DNA of 64,000 bases, from contig NZ_JUHG01000015.1 in assembly GCF_000799715.1 (NCBI RefSeq), positions 405,565 to 469,564 on the forward strand, given 5' to 3'. Shown piece by piece: positions 9,339-18,385 of the stretch. A program made the translations under genes and the position numbers. Source of the DNA: Martinezella rhizogenes. Its GTDB lineage: Bacteria; Pseudomonadota; Alphaproteobacteria; Rhizobiales; Rhizobiaceae. The notes under the pieces are model-generated. The model saw only the letters and a program-made list of their open reading frames with translations. It ran no database searches and had not been told where the DNA came from. Each line of letters starts with the position of its first letter. The first letter of the stretch is position 1.

Positions 9339-10433
9339 CTATTCCCCAAACGGAAGCTCAATGTCTTCGCGGTTTTTCTTTGCCCCCTCGATCAGGACCA
9401 TCTTGAACCGCTCGGCATCTTCCGCCGGCAACATCCCCACCCCGGTTCGAACACCTTCCCGCCACGCAGGCCCGCGCTCCCACGCTTCGTTGTAGACAAG
9501 CGCCAAGTCGGCAGATCGCCTCGTCTGCTGTAGGGCTTCAAAGAGCAACGCAGCTTGACGAACGTCCTTCTCTCGCTTCGCCGGCCCCTGCCCGTCAGTG
9601 TGCCGACGGCTGGCGACTATAAGCTTGTGGATCGCATACCTGGACGGATCCGGGACGACGACTGAGACACCGCTTCGGTGGAGCAGCATTGTCCTGACAG
9701 GTTCCTTGATGAGGAAATCGAGAAAGCGTAGTGGATCCGCGCTGGCGCCGCCGAGGGCGGGCATCTTCGCCGGCTGGTCGATGTAGTCGTCCGAACCACG
9801 GTTTGACGTCAGGAATTCAACCCTGTAGCCGTCGGCATTCTGAAACGCCGAGGAGGCCGCGGATCCCGATCGATGGAGAACTGGCCGGAAGCTGGCGTCG
9901 ACGCTTTGCAGCAACTCAACGATCGGAGGCAGGCTGTCTTCAACTTCCCGGCTGATGGCATAGTCCTGGGCGATGTCCGCATCGCCGGTCAGGATTGCAG
10001 CCATGGGAAGGCGGACGCCCAGCAGTCCTGAATAGCACTGAAAGGCCACTGTGCCGATGAGAACACCGCGGAGCCGAAAAAGACCGCCGTCGGCAAGAGC
10101 CTCGACGATGTCGCCCGACATGGCGTCAGGAGCGATCATCCCGCCTTCGCGGGTCAGGGTGTTGACCATGCGCCTGCGGGCGCGTAGGTCGTCCTTGTCC
10201 CGTTTATGATCAGTTACGCGCTGCGCGATATCCGGATCGTCAGCAGGGCCGACGTAACGACGTTTCGTACCACCATGTCCATCCGGGATGTCGAAGTACC
10301 AGTACTTGCGCCCCTTGATGTTCGCCGGGGTGAACCGACCCTCCGGAGGGAAATCGGCCGTCCAAGCGGCGTCAAGCGAACGCTGACCTAGCTCGGCGAG
10401 CATCGTCTGATACATGAGGTCGATTGACTTCAT
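9339..10433 (-). CDS. GSU2403-family nucleotidyltransferase-fold protein
   Basis: Protein of 364 residues with a nucleotidyltransferase-like core (RGVLIGTVAFQCYSG, then LTGDADIAQ), in which the DxD pair would bind metal and nucleotide. It matches the GSU2403/NTP_transf_8 type of uncharacterised proteins often found in accessory DNA. It is a single-gene unit transcribed away from a perfect 13-bp palindrome that starts 14 bases upstream of the start codon, suggesting autoregulation. No antitoxin-like partner is adjacent. A toxin or defence role is possible because related folds act as toxins (AbiEii, MenT), but this is inference. Confidence 0.8.
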   Translation of the reverse strand: MKSIDLMYQTMLAELGQRSLDAAWTADFPPEGRFTPANIKGRKYWYFDIPDGHGGTKRRYVGPADDPDIAQRVTDHKRDKDDLRARRRMVNTLTREGGMIAPDAMSGDIVEALADGGLFRLRGVLIGTVAFQCYSGLLGVRLPMAAILTGDADIAQDYAISREVEDSLPPIVELLQSVDASFRPVLHRSGSAASSAFQNADGYRVEFLTSNRGSDDYIDQPAKMPALGGASADPLRFLDFLIKEPVRTMLLHRSGVSVVVPDPSRYAIHKLIVASRRHTDGQGPAKREKDVRQAALLFEALQQTRRSADLALVYNEAWERGPAWREGVRTGVGMLPAEDAERFKMVLIEGAKKNREDIELPFGE

Positions 10434-10446
10434 AAGCGCGACTCCG

Positions 10447-10477
10447 CGTTATACTGTTTCTCAAAAACAGTATAACG
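10447..10477 (-). promoter_or_regulatory. Perfect 13-bp palindrome upstream of the nucleotidyltransferase gene
   Basis: Arms CGTTATACTGTTT (10447-10459) and AAACAGTATAACG (10465-10477) are separated by five bases. It contains -10-like TATACT/TATAAC hexamers on both strands and lies just upstream of the start at 10433, so it probably works as an operator overlapping a promoter. From 10478 to 10748 I see no gene. Confidence 0.6.
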
Positions 10478-10748
10478 GTCGAGAGGATGGGTAGCAAGAT
10501 TGGATGCTAGCCCTATGGTCTTGATGAGATTCGAACCTGAGATTCCGCAGTTAAAATATGCCCGTTACAACTAGTTGCGGGGCATTCACGCATGACCCAA
10601 ACATGCTAATTGCGATAAATCCCATCAGCCAGATCCAGCTGGTCCGAAGACTGATCGGAGTAGGGTATGAAGCGTCCGTTAAAGTGCTGTCACATTGTCC
10701 TCGGCTTAAGGGACTCTCGCCCAATCTTGTAGACGGCTACCGTCCCGA

Positions 10749-11678
10749 TCATGCATCGCGCAACAGATCAAACATAAGCTTGAAGAATCGATCTGCGTCC
10801 ACCTCATAGGCAATCCGGGCATTGTCAGGCTCGCCCCGCTCCTTCCAGAAGTCCGCAACGGTGGCGCCGAAGGCGTAAGTGCCGGAAAGATCCACACCGA
10901 TATGAGCAGGGCGGGTCCGCACCAGGGTAGGATCGATGGCGAGCGCCAGGGCCAGCGGATCGTGCATGGCGCCGCCGACCCCCATGGAGTTGCGGTGGAG
11001 CTTCTCGTAGAATCGCAGCCAGTCCATGACCAGTCGGCCGAGCGGCGTGTCGATGGTGGCGAGTTCCTCACATTGTGGTGCCTCGATCAAAACCTGCATG
11101 GTCACGTCAAGCCCAACCATGGTGATCGGCACGCCGCTGTCGAGGACCAGTTTTAACGCTTCGGGATCGCAGAAGGCGTTGAACTCGGTCGGCGTGATGA
11201 TCTCGCTCTTGCGATAGAAAACGCCGCCCATCCAGATCAGCTCCTTGATCTTGGGAAGGACTTGCGGATGCTTAAGGACGAGAAGCCCCAGATTGGAGAG
11301 CGGCCCGGTTGCCACCACGATCATCGGCTCTGGCGCCTCCGTGAGCTTTTCCGCCAGGAAGTCGACAGCGTGCTGCGCGATGGCCTCGCGCTGCGGCTGC
11401 GGCAGATAGGGCGAGCCTTCCAGACCGCTCGGCCCATCCGCGGTGCCGAGCACCAGGGGCCGGGCAAGTGGGCGCGCGCAGCCGGCTGCAACCGGCACGT
11501 TACCTGCTCCAATGAAGTCCAGCACGCGGATGGCGTTCGATGTCGTTTTCTCAAGCTCGGCATTGCCGCAGGTGGTCGTCACACCGATAAGTTCGATGTC
11601 GGGTGAACGATGCGCCATCACCAGGGCGATGGCATCGTCATGACCGGGGTCGCAATCGTAGAGAATGGGGGTCGGCAT
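10749..11678 (-). CDS. Nucleoside hydrolase (inosine/uridine-preferring type) 1
   Basis: Cytoplasmic N-ribohydrolase of 309 residues that splits a nucleoside into base and ribose. The calcium-binding signature DCDPGHDDA is at residues 8-16 and the C-terminal metal aspartate lies in GGAMHDPLALA. The frame is open further upstream, but the ATG at 11678 begins exactly at the family N terminus and the gene before it ends at 11693. It is the last gene of the BMP-type importer operon, so it probably acts on the imported nucleoside or ribosylated heterocycle. Confidence 0.9.
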   Translation of the reverse strand: MPTPILYDCDPGHDDAIALVMAHRSPDIELIGVTTTCGNAELEKTTSNAIRVLDFIGAGNVPVAAGCARPLARPLVLGTADGPSGLEGSPYLPQPQREAIAQHAVDFLAEKLTEAPEPMIVVATGPLSNLGLLVLKHPQVLPKIKELIWMGGVFYRKSEIITPTEFNAFCDPEALKLVLDSGVPITMVGLDVTMQVLIEAPQCEELATIDTPLGRLVMDWLRFYEKLHRNSMGVGGAMHDPLALALAIDPTLVRTRPAHIGVDLSGTYAFGATVADFWKERGEPDNARIAYEVDADRFFKLMFDLLRDA

Positions 11679-11692
11679 GTCAGAGCAATCCT

Positions 11693-12727
11693 TCAGGCTT
11701 GGGTTGTGGGGGCAGCGGTGCGCTCGTAGCGCGCCATGGCCGCCTTGAAGATCGAAAGGAACCGGCGACCGTCGAGACCCGTGGCTATCCGCGTGGTCTT
11801 GGCCCCCTCGCCGCCCGGCAGGATCTGGTGGCCGCGATAGGCGACCGTCTGGCCGCGCGCGACGCCTTTGTCGAGCACCACGTCGGCAAAAAGCGGCTCG
11901 GTGGTCGCGACGAGATCGGGCGCGAAGCAAAGTGCGACAGTAATGACGTCGTCCATCGGAAAGCCGACGAGGCCGAAGAATTCGCGCCAGATGTCGATAT
12001 AGATCGGGAAGGTATCGCGGATCATGGCGACAACCGGATTGTCATGCATTATGGCAGTCATGTCAGCCAAGCCGTCGCGCGTCAGCATGCTGTCGGCCAC
12101 GCGATTATCCTCGCAAACGTCAAGCGGCACGAGGATCTTCTTTACATCGGCGTTGAGCACGATGCGCGCTGCCTCCGGATCAGCCCAGATATTGTATTCC
12201 GACAGTGGCGTCATATTGCCGGGCGTGGTGAAGTTTCCACCGAGAACGAGCATGTTCTTGAGCAGCGAGGGCAGCGACGGCTCCTGAAGAAAAGCCATGG
12301 CGGCGTTAGTGGTTGGTCCCGTGGTCACCAGCGTGATCTCCCCGGGGCTGGCCTTTACCGTCTCGATGATGAAGTCCACCGCATGGCCGGGGCTGGCGGG
12401 GCGCTTCGGCTCTGGCGCCGGCGGATTGAAGTCTTTCAGCCGCTCGCCGAAGCGGGCGGTCAGCCGCTTCTCGAAATGGACCGGCGCTTCCATGTCAGCC
12501 TTGGAATTGCCGACAAGCGGCCGCCAGGCGCCGGCATGAACGGGAATGTCGTCGCGTCCGGCAAGCGAGAGTGTGTTGAGGACGACATTGGTCACCTGGG
12601 TGATCGGCCCGGCGGCGCCGGTAACGGTCGTCACGCCCTCCAGCTTGATTTCCGGATGGGCGGCGGCAAAGAGCACGGCGAGGATATCGTCGCCGGCGGA
12701 GTCTACGTCGAGGATGATGCGCTGCAT
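11693..12727 (-). CDS. Nucleoside hydrolase 2 (variant calcium motif)
   Basis: Second nucleoside-hydrolase paralogue, 344 residues. Its N-terminal motif is DVDSAGDDILA, so the usual proline of DxDPGxDD is replaced while the aspartates remain (D7, D9, D13, D14). A later FPMDDVITVAL segment supplies the distal aspartate. It sits directly between a permease gene and nucleoside hydrolase 1. The two paralogues probably have different base preferences. The altered motif suggests a non-standard nucleoside substrate, which the sequence alone cannot identify. Confidence 0.87.
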   Translation of the reverse strand: MQRIILDVDSAGDDILAVLFAAAHPEIKLEGVTTVTGAAGPITQVTNVVLNTLSLAGRDDIPVHAGAWRPLVGNSKADMEAPVHFEKRLTARFGERLKDFNPPAPEPKRPASPGHAVDFIIETVKASPGEITLVTTGPTTNAAMAFLQEPSLPSLLKNMLVLGGNFTTPGNMTPLSEYNIWADPEAARIVLNADVKKILVPLDVCEDNRVADSMLTRDGLADMTAIMHDNPVVAMIRDTFPIYIDIWREFFGLVGFPMDDVITVALCFAPDLVATTEPLFADVVLDKGVARGQTVAYRGHQILPGGEGAKTTRIATGLDGRRFLSIFKAAMARYERTAAPTTQA

Positions 12728-12757
12728 GGGGAGGCCTTCGAAATCGTCAGGAGGTTT

Positions 12758-13756
12758 TCAGGAGCGGGGAAGTGGCGCGTCTCGCGCCTCTTCCGTCGCC
12801 GAGGAATGGGTCAACGCGCGACGTATGGTGTCGAGCGTCTCGCGGATCATCTTCGGCCGCCCACGCCAGGAGAGTGCGAACAGCGCGGCAAGCGCTACGG
12901 CATAGGGCACGGCGAGAACGAGATATGAGGGAAAGCCGAACGTCTGGAGCCTGAGCGAGAAGGCGTCGGCAAAGCCGAAGAGCAGGCAACCCGCCAGAAC
13001 CTTCAGGGGGTCGCCGGCCGAGAAGATCAGGATTGCGACCGCCATGAAGCCGCGCCCCGATGACATGTTCTCGGTGAACATGGTGATATAGCCGAGCGAC
13101 ATATGCGCGCCTGCAAGCCCCGCCAGCAGACCGCAGAGCAGCGAGGCGGCATAACGCACCTGCGCAATCGAAATGCCTAGTGCTTCGGCCGCTTCAGGCT
13201 TCTCGCCGACCACGCGGATATACAGCCCCAGGCGCGTGCGGCCGTAGAAAAGAATAAGCAGCGGCACGGCGATGAAAGCCACGTAGACAAGGGGAGTGTA
13301 GCCGGAGATCAACTGCGCGTAGGCTGGGCCCAGCACCTCGCGTGCGCCAGGCACCTGCAGCTTTGGGAGGCCGACTATGCCGCGCCCGACGATCGAACCG
13401 CGTGTGCCGAAGATCGCCTTCATGAGCGAGACGGTCATGCCGCCGGCGAGAATGTTGAGCGCCAGCCCCACCACCACCTCGTTCGCCCGGAAGCTGACGA
13501 CCAGCACCGCATAAACCAGTGCGAAGACGAGTGCGGCGGCAACGCCGATCAGAAGCCCGCCAATCGAGGAGCCTGTCCAGATCGAGCCGAGTACCGCAAA
13601 GAAGGCGGAAATCAACATCTGGCCTTCCAGCCCGATATTGAAGATGCCGGCCTTGGTGGTGAACGACCCACCGAGCGCCACGAGCAGGATCGGCGCCGTT
13701 GTGCGGATCGTCGCCACCAGCAGCGCGACGTTGAAGAGACTGTTCAGAATTTCCAT
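12758..13756 (-). CDS. ABC transporter permease, BMP/nucleoside type (second permease)
   Basis: Integral membrane protein of 332 residues with many hydrophobic segments and the family loop KAGIFNIGLEGQMLISAFF, characteristic of the branched/ribose-like permeases that pair with Bmp lipoproteins (NupQ/YufQ type). It overlaps the preceding permease gene by 13 bases, which indicates coupled translation. With the other permease it forms the membrane channel of the importer. Confidence 0.9.
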   Translation of the reverse strand: MEILNSLFNVALLVATIRTTAPILLVALGGSFTTKAGIFNIGLEGQMLISAFFAVLGSIWTGSSIGGLLIGVAAALVFALVYAVLVVSFRANEVVVGLALNILAGGMTVSLMKAIFGTRGSIVGRGIVGLPKLQVPGAREVLGPAYAQLISGYTPLVYVAFIAVPLLILFYGRTRLGLYIRVVGEKPEAAEALGISIAQVRYAASLLCGLLAGLAGAHMSLGYITMFTENMSSGRGFMAVAILIFSAGDPLKVLAGCLLFGFADAFSLRLQTFGFPSYLVLAVPYAVALAALFALSWRGRPKMIRETLDTIRRALTHSSATEEARDAPLPRS

Positions 13757-14799
13757 CGGCGCTCTCCCGTGCGGTCGCCGCGACGGCGCATCAAGAGGTC
13801 GGCCGATACGGCCAGAATGATCAAAGCCTGGATGACGGTGATGATCTCGCGCGAGGCGGTGGTATCGACTTCAAGAAGCAACGAACCGGATCTAAGCGCG
13901 CCGAAGAACAGGGCTGTGAAGATGGTGCCGATAGGCGAACCATTGGCGAGCAGCGCCGCGATCACGCCGTCGAAGCCGAAGCCGGGCGCAAACCCTTCCA
14001 TGAAGCGATGATGCACACCGAGCGTCTCGATGCCGCCAGCAAGTCCGCCGACCGCACCGGAGGCAAGCAGCACACCGAAGCCGACGCGGCGGACATTGAT
14101 GCCGCCATATTCGGCGAATTTCGGCGCCGAGCCGACCATGGTGACGGCGTAACCAGCCGAGGTCCACCGGAAGAAGGCGGCAACTGCGACCGCGAGCGCC
14201 AGTCCGATCAGGAGGCCAATATTGAGCCGGGAAAAGGAGAATAGCTCCGGCAGATAGGCGTTTTCACGGATCGGCGGCGTTTCCGACCAGCCGCCCGGCC
14301 GCTTGAACAGGAAGATAGTGAAGTAAGAGGTGAGCAGCGTCGCGATGTAATTGGCCAGGATGGTGGAGACCACCTCATTGGTGCCGAAGCGCACCCGGAA
14401 AAAAGCAGGGATTGCTACCCAGGCGGCGCCCGCGACAATCGCGAGTGAGATGGCCGCCAGCACATGCAGGACCGGCGGAAGATCGAAGGTGAAGCCGACC
14501 CAGGCAGCTGCAAAACCGCCAAGGAAAAGCTGCCCTTCGATACCGATATTGAACATGCCACCGCGCAGACCGATGCAGGCGGCTATGCCGCAGATCAGGA
14601 TTGGCGTCGTCTGCAAAAGAGTGCCGGCTATCTTCTCCTCATCGCCAAAGGCGCCGCGCATCAGTGTCAGCAACACGGTGACCGGGTTCTCATCGATCAT
14701 TAGGATTATGACCGCGCCAATTGCCAACGCGATGATAAAGGCGAGTGCCTGGCCGGTCATTGTCCGCAGCAGTCTATCGGAAAACAGGCGAGGTTTCAT
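13744..14799 (-). CDS. ABC transporter permease, BMP/nucleoside type (first permease)
   Basis: Integral membrane protein of 351 residues, NupP/YufP-like, with the conserved IGLRGGMFNIGIEGQLFLGG segment and about eight or more hydrophobic stretches. Its ATG overlaps the stop of the ATPase gene (ATGA) and its 3' end overlaps the second permease. It partners with the second permease and the two-domain ATPase in uptake of nucleoside-like compounds. Confidence 0.9.
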   Translation of the reverse strand: MKPRLFSDRLLRTMTGQALAFIIALAIGAVIILMIDENPVTVLLTLMRGAFGDEEKIAGTLLQTTPILICGIAACIGLRGGMFNIGIEGQLFLGGFAAAWVGFTFDLPPVLHVLAAISLAIVAGAAWVAIPAFFRVRFGTNEVVSTILANYIATLLTSYFTIFLFKRPGGWSETPPIRENAYLPELFSFSRLNIGLLIGLALAVAVAAFFRWTSAGYAVTMVGSAPKFAEYGGINVRRVGFGVLLASGAVGGLAGGIETLGVHHRFMEGFAPGFGFDGVIAALLANGSPIGTIFTALFFGALRSGSLLLEVDTTASREIITVIQALIILAVSADLLMRRRGDRTGERRWKF

Positions 14800-16325
14800 A
14801 AGGTCTCCTTGGCGTCTGCCGGGTCAACACCGGCCATCATGAGTCCGATCTCTTCCTCGTCCATCTCAGCACCGTCCATCGCGCCCATGATCCGGCCGTC
14901 GAACATGACGAGGATGCGGTCGGCGAGGGTCTTGAGTTCGTTAAGCTGGGTGGAGATGAGCAAAATAGCCTTGCCCGCGTCGCGCTGGCGCATGATCTCG
15001 TCGTGGATCGCCTCCTGCGCGCCGATATCGACGCCACGCGTTGGCTGGTCGATCAATAGCAGATCGCCAGCGGCAGTGAATTCCCGCGCTAAAACCACCT
15101 TCTGGATATTTCCACCCGACAGGCTGCCTGCTGTATCCTTCGTCCCCCGGGCACGGATATCGAACCGTTTGATCAATGCATTCGTTTCGCTGTGCACTGC
15201 CTTCCAGTCGATAACGCCGTAGCGGGCAAAGGGGCGCTGGCGCTGGCGGCCCATCAGCATGTTGACGGCAAGTGTTGCGTTGCGGTCCACCCCGCGCACC
15301 ATCCGGTCTCCGGGCACATGCGCGAGCCCACGCGCGCGGATCGCGGCGGGCGGCATGTTGAGGATTTCGCGACCATGCAGAAGGGCGCTTCCGTGGCTTG
15401 GCGGCCGCAGACCGGACAGCACCTCGGCAAGCTCCGTCTGACCATTGCCGGCGACGCCCGCAATGCCGACGATTTCGCCAGCCCTGACGGAAAGATCCAC
15501 AGACTTCAGAGCGGCCAGGCGGCGGTCATCGCGAGCCCAGAGATCAGAAACCGTCAATACCGGCAACCCGGACGAGGCCGTGCGCGGACGACGGTCGAAA
15601 CTCACATCACGCCCGACCATCAGTCGCACCAGTTCGCGCTTCGACAGCTCCGCCTTCGGCTTGGTGGCGACCTCGCGCCCGTCGCGCAGAACCGTGATCG
15701 TGTCCGAAACGGCCATCACCTCTTCCAGATGATGGGAAATGAAGATCACCGTCATCCCGTCGTCGACAAAGCTACGCAGCGTCTGGAAGAGGTCGCGGCT
15801 TTCCTGCGGCGTGAGGACCGCCGTGGGTTCGTCAAGGATGATGGTACGGGCATTGCGGGCAAGGACCTTGAGGATTTCGATGCGCTGCTCAATGCCGACC
15901 GACAGGCCGGCCACCCGCTCCTCCGCATCCACCCGCAGACCAAATTTTTGCGATAGCGCCCGCGTTCGTTCCACTTGGGCAGCGCGGTCAATCAAGCCAC
16001 CATGGCGGACTTCCATGCCGAGAAAAATGTTATCGGCGACGGTCAGCGAAGGCACCAGCTTAAAATGCTGGTGCACCATACCGAGACCCTCGTTGATGGC
16101 GATCGCCGGGCTGTCGACCACTATTGGCTTGCCGCCGATCGAAATACTGCCCTCATCGGGCTGCAGCAGGCCAAAGAGGATGTTCATCAGCGTCGTCTTG
16201 CCAGCGCCGTTCTCGCCGATGATCGCGTGGATCTCGCCACGCCGGACGGCAAGGTTGATACCGTCATTGGCGGTAAAAGCGCCAAAACGCTTGGTGATGC
16301 CCGTGAGTTCTACGGCAAGGTCCAT
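14796..16325 (-). CDS. ABC transporter ATPase with two nucleotide-binding domains, nucleoside/ribose type
   Basis: Fused double ATPase of 509 residues (NupO/RbsA/MglA architecture). The first domain has Walker A GENGAGKTT at 37-45. The second has the degenerate site GVAGNGQTEL, normal for this family, with LSGGNIQKVVLARE as its signature. I chose the ATG at 16325 (MDLAVELTGITKRFG) because an upstream in-frame extension is hydrophobic and unlike the family. A gap of 197 bases separates it from the binding-protein gene upstream, which contains a hairpin. Confidence 0.92.
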   Translation of the reverse strand: MDLAVELTGITKRFGAFTANDGINLAVRRGEIHAIIGENGAGKTTLMNILFGLLQPDEGSISIGGKPIVVDSPAIAINEGLGMVHQHFKLVPSLTVADNIFLGMEVRHGGLIDRAAQVERTRALSQKFGLRVDAEERVAGLSVGIEQRIEILKVLARNARTIILDEPTAVLTPQESRDLFQTLRSFVDDGMTVIFISHHLEEVMAVSDTITVLRDGREVATKPKAELSKRELVRLMVGRDVSFDRRPRTASSGLPVLTVSDLWARDDRRLAALKSVDLSVRAGEIVGIAGVAGNGQTELAEVLSGLRPPSHGSALLHGREILNMPPAAIRARGLAHVPGDRMVRGVDRNATLAVNMLMGRQRQRPFARYGVIDWKAVHSETNALIKRFDIRARGTKDTAGSLSGGNIQKVVLAREFTAAGDLLLIDQPTRGVDIGAQEAIHDEIMRQRDAGKAILLISTQLNELKTLADRILVMFDGRIMGAMDGAEMDEEEIGLMMAGVDPADAKETL

Positions 16326-16480
16326 GAAGCGTACACTTACGAATAAGGGTGGAAGAAGGAGCGCGGCGATCCAGACCAGACCGAGGCGCCGAACCGGCAT
16401 TCGCCAACCGACTCTCTTATCTGCGCCGGCAGAATACCGTTTCGACAGTCAAGAGCCATGCCGGAATCCAACGAATGAAA

Positions 16481-16507
16481 GAGATGCCGGGTGTCCCCGA
16501 GCATCTC
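16481..16507 (-). terminator. Hairpin behind the BMP binding-protein gene
   Basis: Inverted repeat GAGATGC / GCATCTC with inner GGG / CCC pairing and a three-base apex, 16 bases after the binding-protein stop. There is no T-run in the minus direction. Such stems after a binding-protein gene commonly protect its transcript and reduce read-through, giving more binding protein than ATPase and permeases. The rest of 16326-16522 shows no gene. Confidence 0.5.
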
Positions 16508-16522
16508 GTCACTTCGCCCCGA

Positions 16523-17524
16523 TCACTTCGCCTTTGCGATCTGGATCTTGCCTGCAATGACGTCCTTTTGCAGTGCCGCCAGCTTGTCCTTGATCTCGGC
16601 CGGAAGCTTCGCGGCCACGTCCTGGCAGAGCTTGACCTCGACACCACCGGAGGCCAGATCGAAGGTGCGCGTCCCGGGAGTGACCTTTCGGCCTTCCACC
16701 TCGTCCTTGATGATCGCGTAAACCGCGACATCCCCGCGCTTCAGCATGCTGGCGAGCACGTTGCCCGGCGCGCTGCCGCACATGTCGATATCGACGCCAA
16801 GCGAATATTTGTCGGCGGTAGCGCTCGCCTGCATCACGCCCTCGCCCGTCGGGCCGGCGACGTTGTAGACGATGTCAGAACCCTGACCATAGAGCGTCAT
16901 GGCAAGCTCGCTGCCTTTGGCCGGGTCATCGAAGGTGCCGGCAAAGACCGAGTTCACCTTCACATCCGGCGCAGCATATTTTGCGCCTTGCTCGTAACCG
17001 CCGAGGAAGTTGCGAATAACGGGAATGTCGCGGCCACCGACAAAGCCGATCGCCTTGCCGTCGCCGATCTTGTCGAATTTCGGCCCCATGTCTTCGACCA
17101 TGCCGGCCAAAGCACCGGCGACGAAGGAGCCCTGCTCCTCGGCAAAATTGGCATAGATCATCTTTTTGCTGTCGAGCACGCCGTCGATGAAGACGAAGCG
17201 CTGGTTCGGATAGGCGGCGCTGACCTTCTGTAGCGCATCGGCCAATTCCCATCCCATGACGAAGATAAGATCGTACTGGCCGCTCTTGGCGAGGTTGGTG
17301 AACTGTTCCTCATAATCGAGGGCGCGGTTGCCGGTATCGACGAGCTTCAGATCGATGCCGAATTCATCCTTGGCTTTGTTCAGTCCGTTGACGATGGAGA
17401 CGCCGAAGCCTTGCGCAAAATAGCCGGAAATCGCGGCCACATGCACCTTCTCAGTAGCAAAGGACGGTAGAGCTGAAGCAGCCAGCACGACGCCGGCCGC
17501 CAAAAAGCGAGTGAAAATCTTCAT
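16523..17524 (-). CDS. BMP-family ABC transporter substrate-binding protein
   Basis: Periplasmic binding protein of 333 residues of the Bmp/PnrA/Med family, which binds nucleosides or related compounds. It has a clear Sec signal peptide (MKIFTRFLAAGVVLAASALPSFA) without a lipobox cysteine. Family segments include FVMGWELADALQKVS and AGTFDDPAKGSELA. It is the first gene of the minus-strand importer operon and has a credible sigma-70-type promoter 80-110 bases upstream. The adjacent nucleoside hydrolases support a nucleoside-type ligand. Confidence 0.92.
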   Translation of the reverse strand: MKIFTRFLAAGVVLAASALPSFATEKVHVAAISGYFAQGFGVSIVNGLNKAKDEFGIDLKLVDTGNRALDYEEQFTNLAKSGQYDLIFVMGWELADALQKVSAAYPNQRFVFIDGVLDSKKMIYANFAEEQGSFVAGALAGMVEDMGPKFDKIGDGKAIGFVGGRDIPVIRNFLGGYEQGAKYAAPDVKVNSVFAGTFDDPAKGSELAMTLYGQGSDIVYNVAGPTGEGVMQASATADKYSLGVDIDMCGSAPGNVLASMLKRGDVAVYAIIKDEVEGRKVTPGTRTFDLASGGVEVKLCQDVAAKLPAEIKDKLAALQKDVIAGKIQIAKAK

Positions 17525-17606
17525 AGCGGTTCGATCCCTCTGGTAGCCTTATCGGCGGTTCCACCACATCAGTCTTTGATCGCCGATTTATTTGATGGTC
17601 ATACGA

Positions 17607-17635
17607 ATATTGTTTGGTGTCCGGCGGCTTGTCAA
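17607..17635 (-). promoter_or_regulatory. Promoter of the nucleoside importer operon
   Basis: On the minus strand TTGACA (17635-17630) and CAATAT (17612-17607) are separated by 17 bases, a good housekeeping-sigma spacing. The site is about 80 bases upstream of the binding-protein start codon. Confidence 0.55.
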
Positions 17636-17740
17636 TCCTTTTCTTGGGTCTTTGTCACAAGGCGAAAATGTCGGATATTATCATGCATTGGCCGCCGAAT
17701 GCGGCTCTTCGTAACAAAGCCCCTACCCTTCCCCTCTGAT

Positions 17741-17750
17741 CACTTGACAA
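17741..17750 (+). promoter_or_regulatory. CACTTGACAA element upstream of the DUF1185 pair
   Basis: The decamer CACTTGACAA occurs here and again at 21951-21960, each upstream of a plus-strand catabolic operon. It contains a perfect -35 hexamer TTGACA, so it may be a shared promoter element or part of a regulator site. The local MarR-type regulator encoded at 20.5-21.1 kb would be the natural candidate, but this is inference. Confidence 0.4.
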
Positions 17751-17800
17751 ATTCGAGCCGGAGTGGATTGTTAATACTCTAACAAGTTTTGGAGAAGTTC

Positions 17801-18385
17801 ATGGCGAACGTCGTAGTGCGCAAATTTGTCGTCTCAGTGGATGAAATCTTTCATGAAGGCGGCCCAGCGGCCGAAACGCCGCTGAAGCGCGCGGCTGTGC
17901 TGGCCGTCATCGAGAACCCCTTCGCCGGATCCTACGTGGAGGAGATCGCCGCCTTCATGGAAGCACTGAAACCGCTGGGGCTCGAAATGGCCCGCCGGAT
18001 GATTGACGCACTGGGTGGTGATCCCACCGTCGTGGAAGGCTATGGCAAAGGGGCGATCGTCGGCGCCGGCGGCGAGCTGGAGCATGCGGCGCTCTGGCAC
18101 AATCCGGGCGGCTACGCCATGCGCGAACTCCTCGGCGACGCCAAGGCCATCGTCCCCTCGACCAAAAAGGTCGGCGGTCCTGGTACACGGCTCGATGTTC
18201 CAGTCACTCATATCAACGCCTCCTACGTCCGTAGCCATTTCGATGCGGTGGAAGTCGGCATCAACGACGCGCCCCGCGCGAAGGAAATGGTGGTCGCGCT
18301 TACCATGACGACTGGCCCGCGCATTCATGCTCGTGTCGGCGGGTTGAAGACGAGCGAGATCAAGGGCGAGGATGGCCTGCGATGA
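17801..18385 (+). CDS. DUF1185 'amino acid synthesis' family protein 1
   Basis: Protein of 194 residues of the DUF1185/PF06684 family. Family landmarks are VIENPFAGSYVEE, GYGKGAIVGAGGELEHAA and IVPSTKKVGGPG. The name of the family is historical; no reaction is firmly established to my knowledge. The ATG at 17801 follows GGAGAA at 17791-17796. It overlaps a paralogue by four bases and lies between the nucleoside importer and an enamidase-like gene, which suggests action on a ring-derived catabolite. Confidence 0.88.
   Translation: MANVVVRKFVVSVDEIFHEGGPAAETPLKRAAVLAVIENPFAGSYVEEIAAFMEALKPLGLEMARRMIDALGGDPTVVEGYGKGAIVGAGGELEHAALWHNPGGYAMRELLGDAKAIVPSTKKVGGPGTRLDVPVTHINASYVRSHFDAVEVGINDAPRAKEMVVALTMTTGPRIHARVGGLKTSEIKGEDGLR

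Noticed and set aside
10500..10560. A tRNA gene
   Set aside because: Only a T-loop-like and acceptor-like fragment is visible; no anticodon arm or pairing acceptor could be found.
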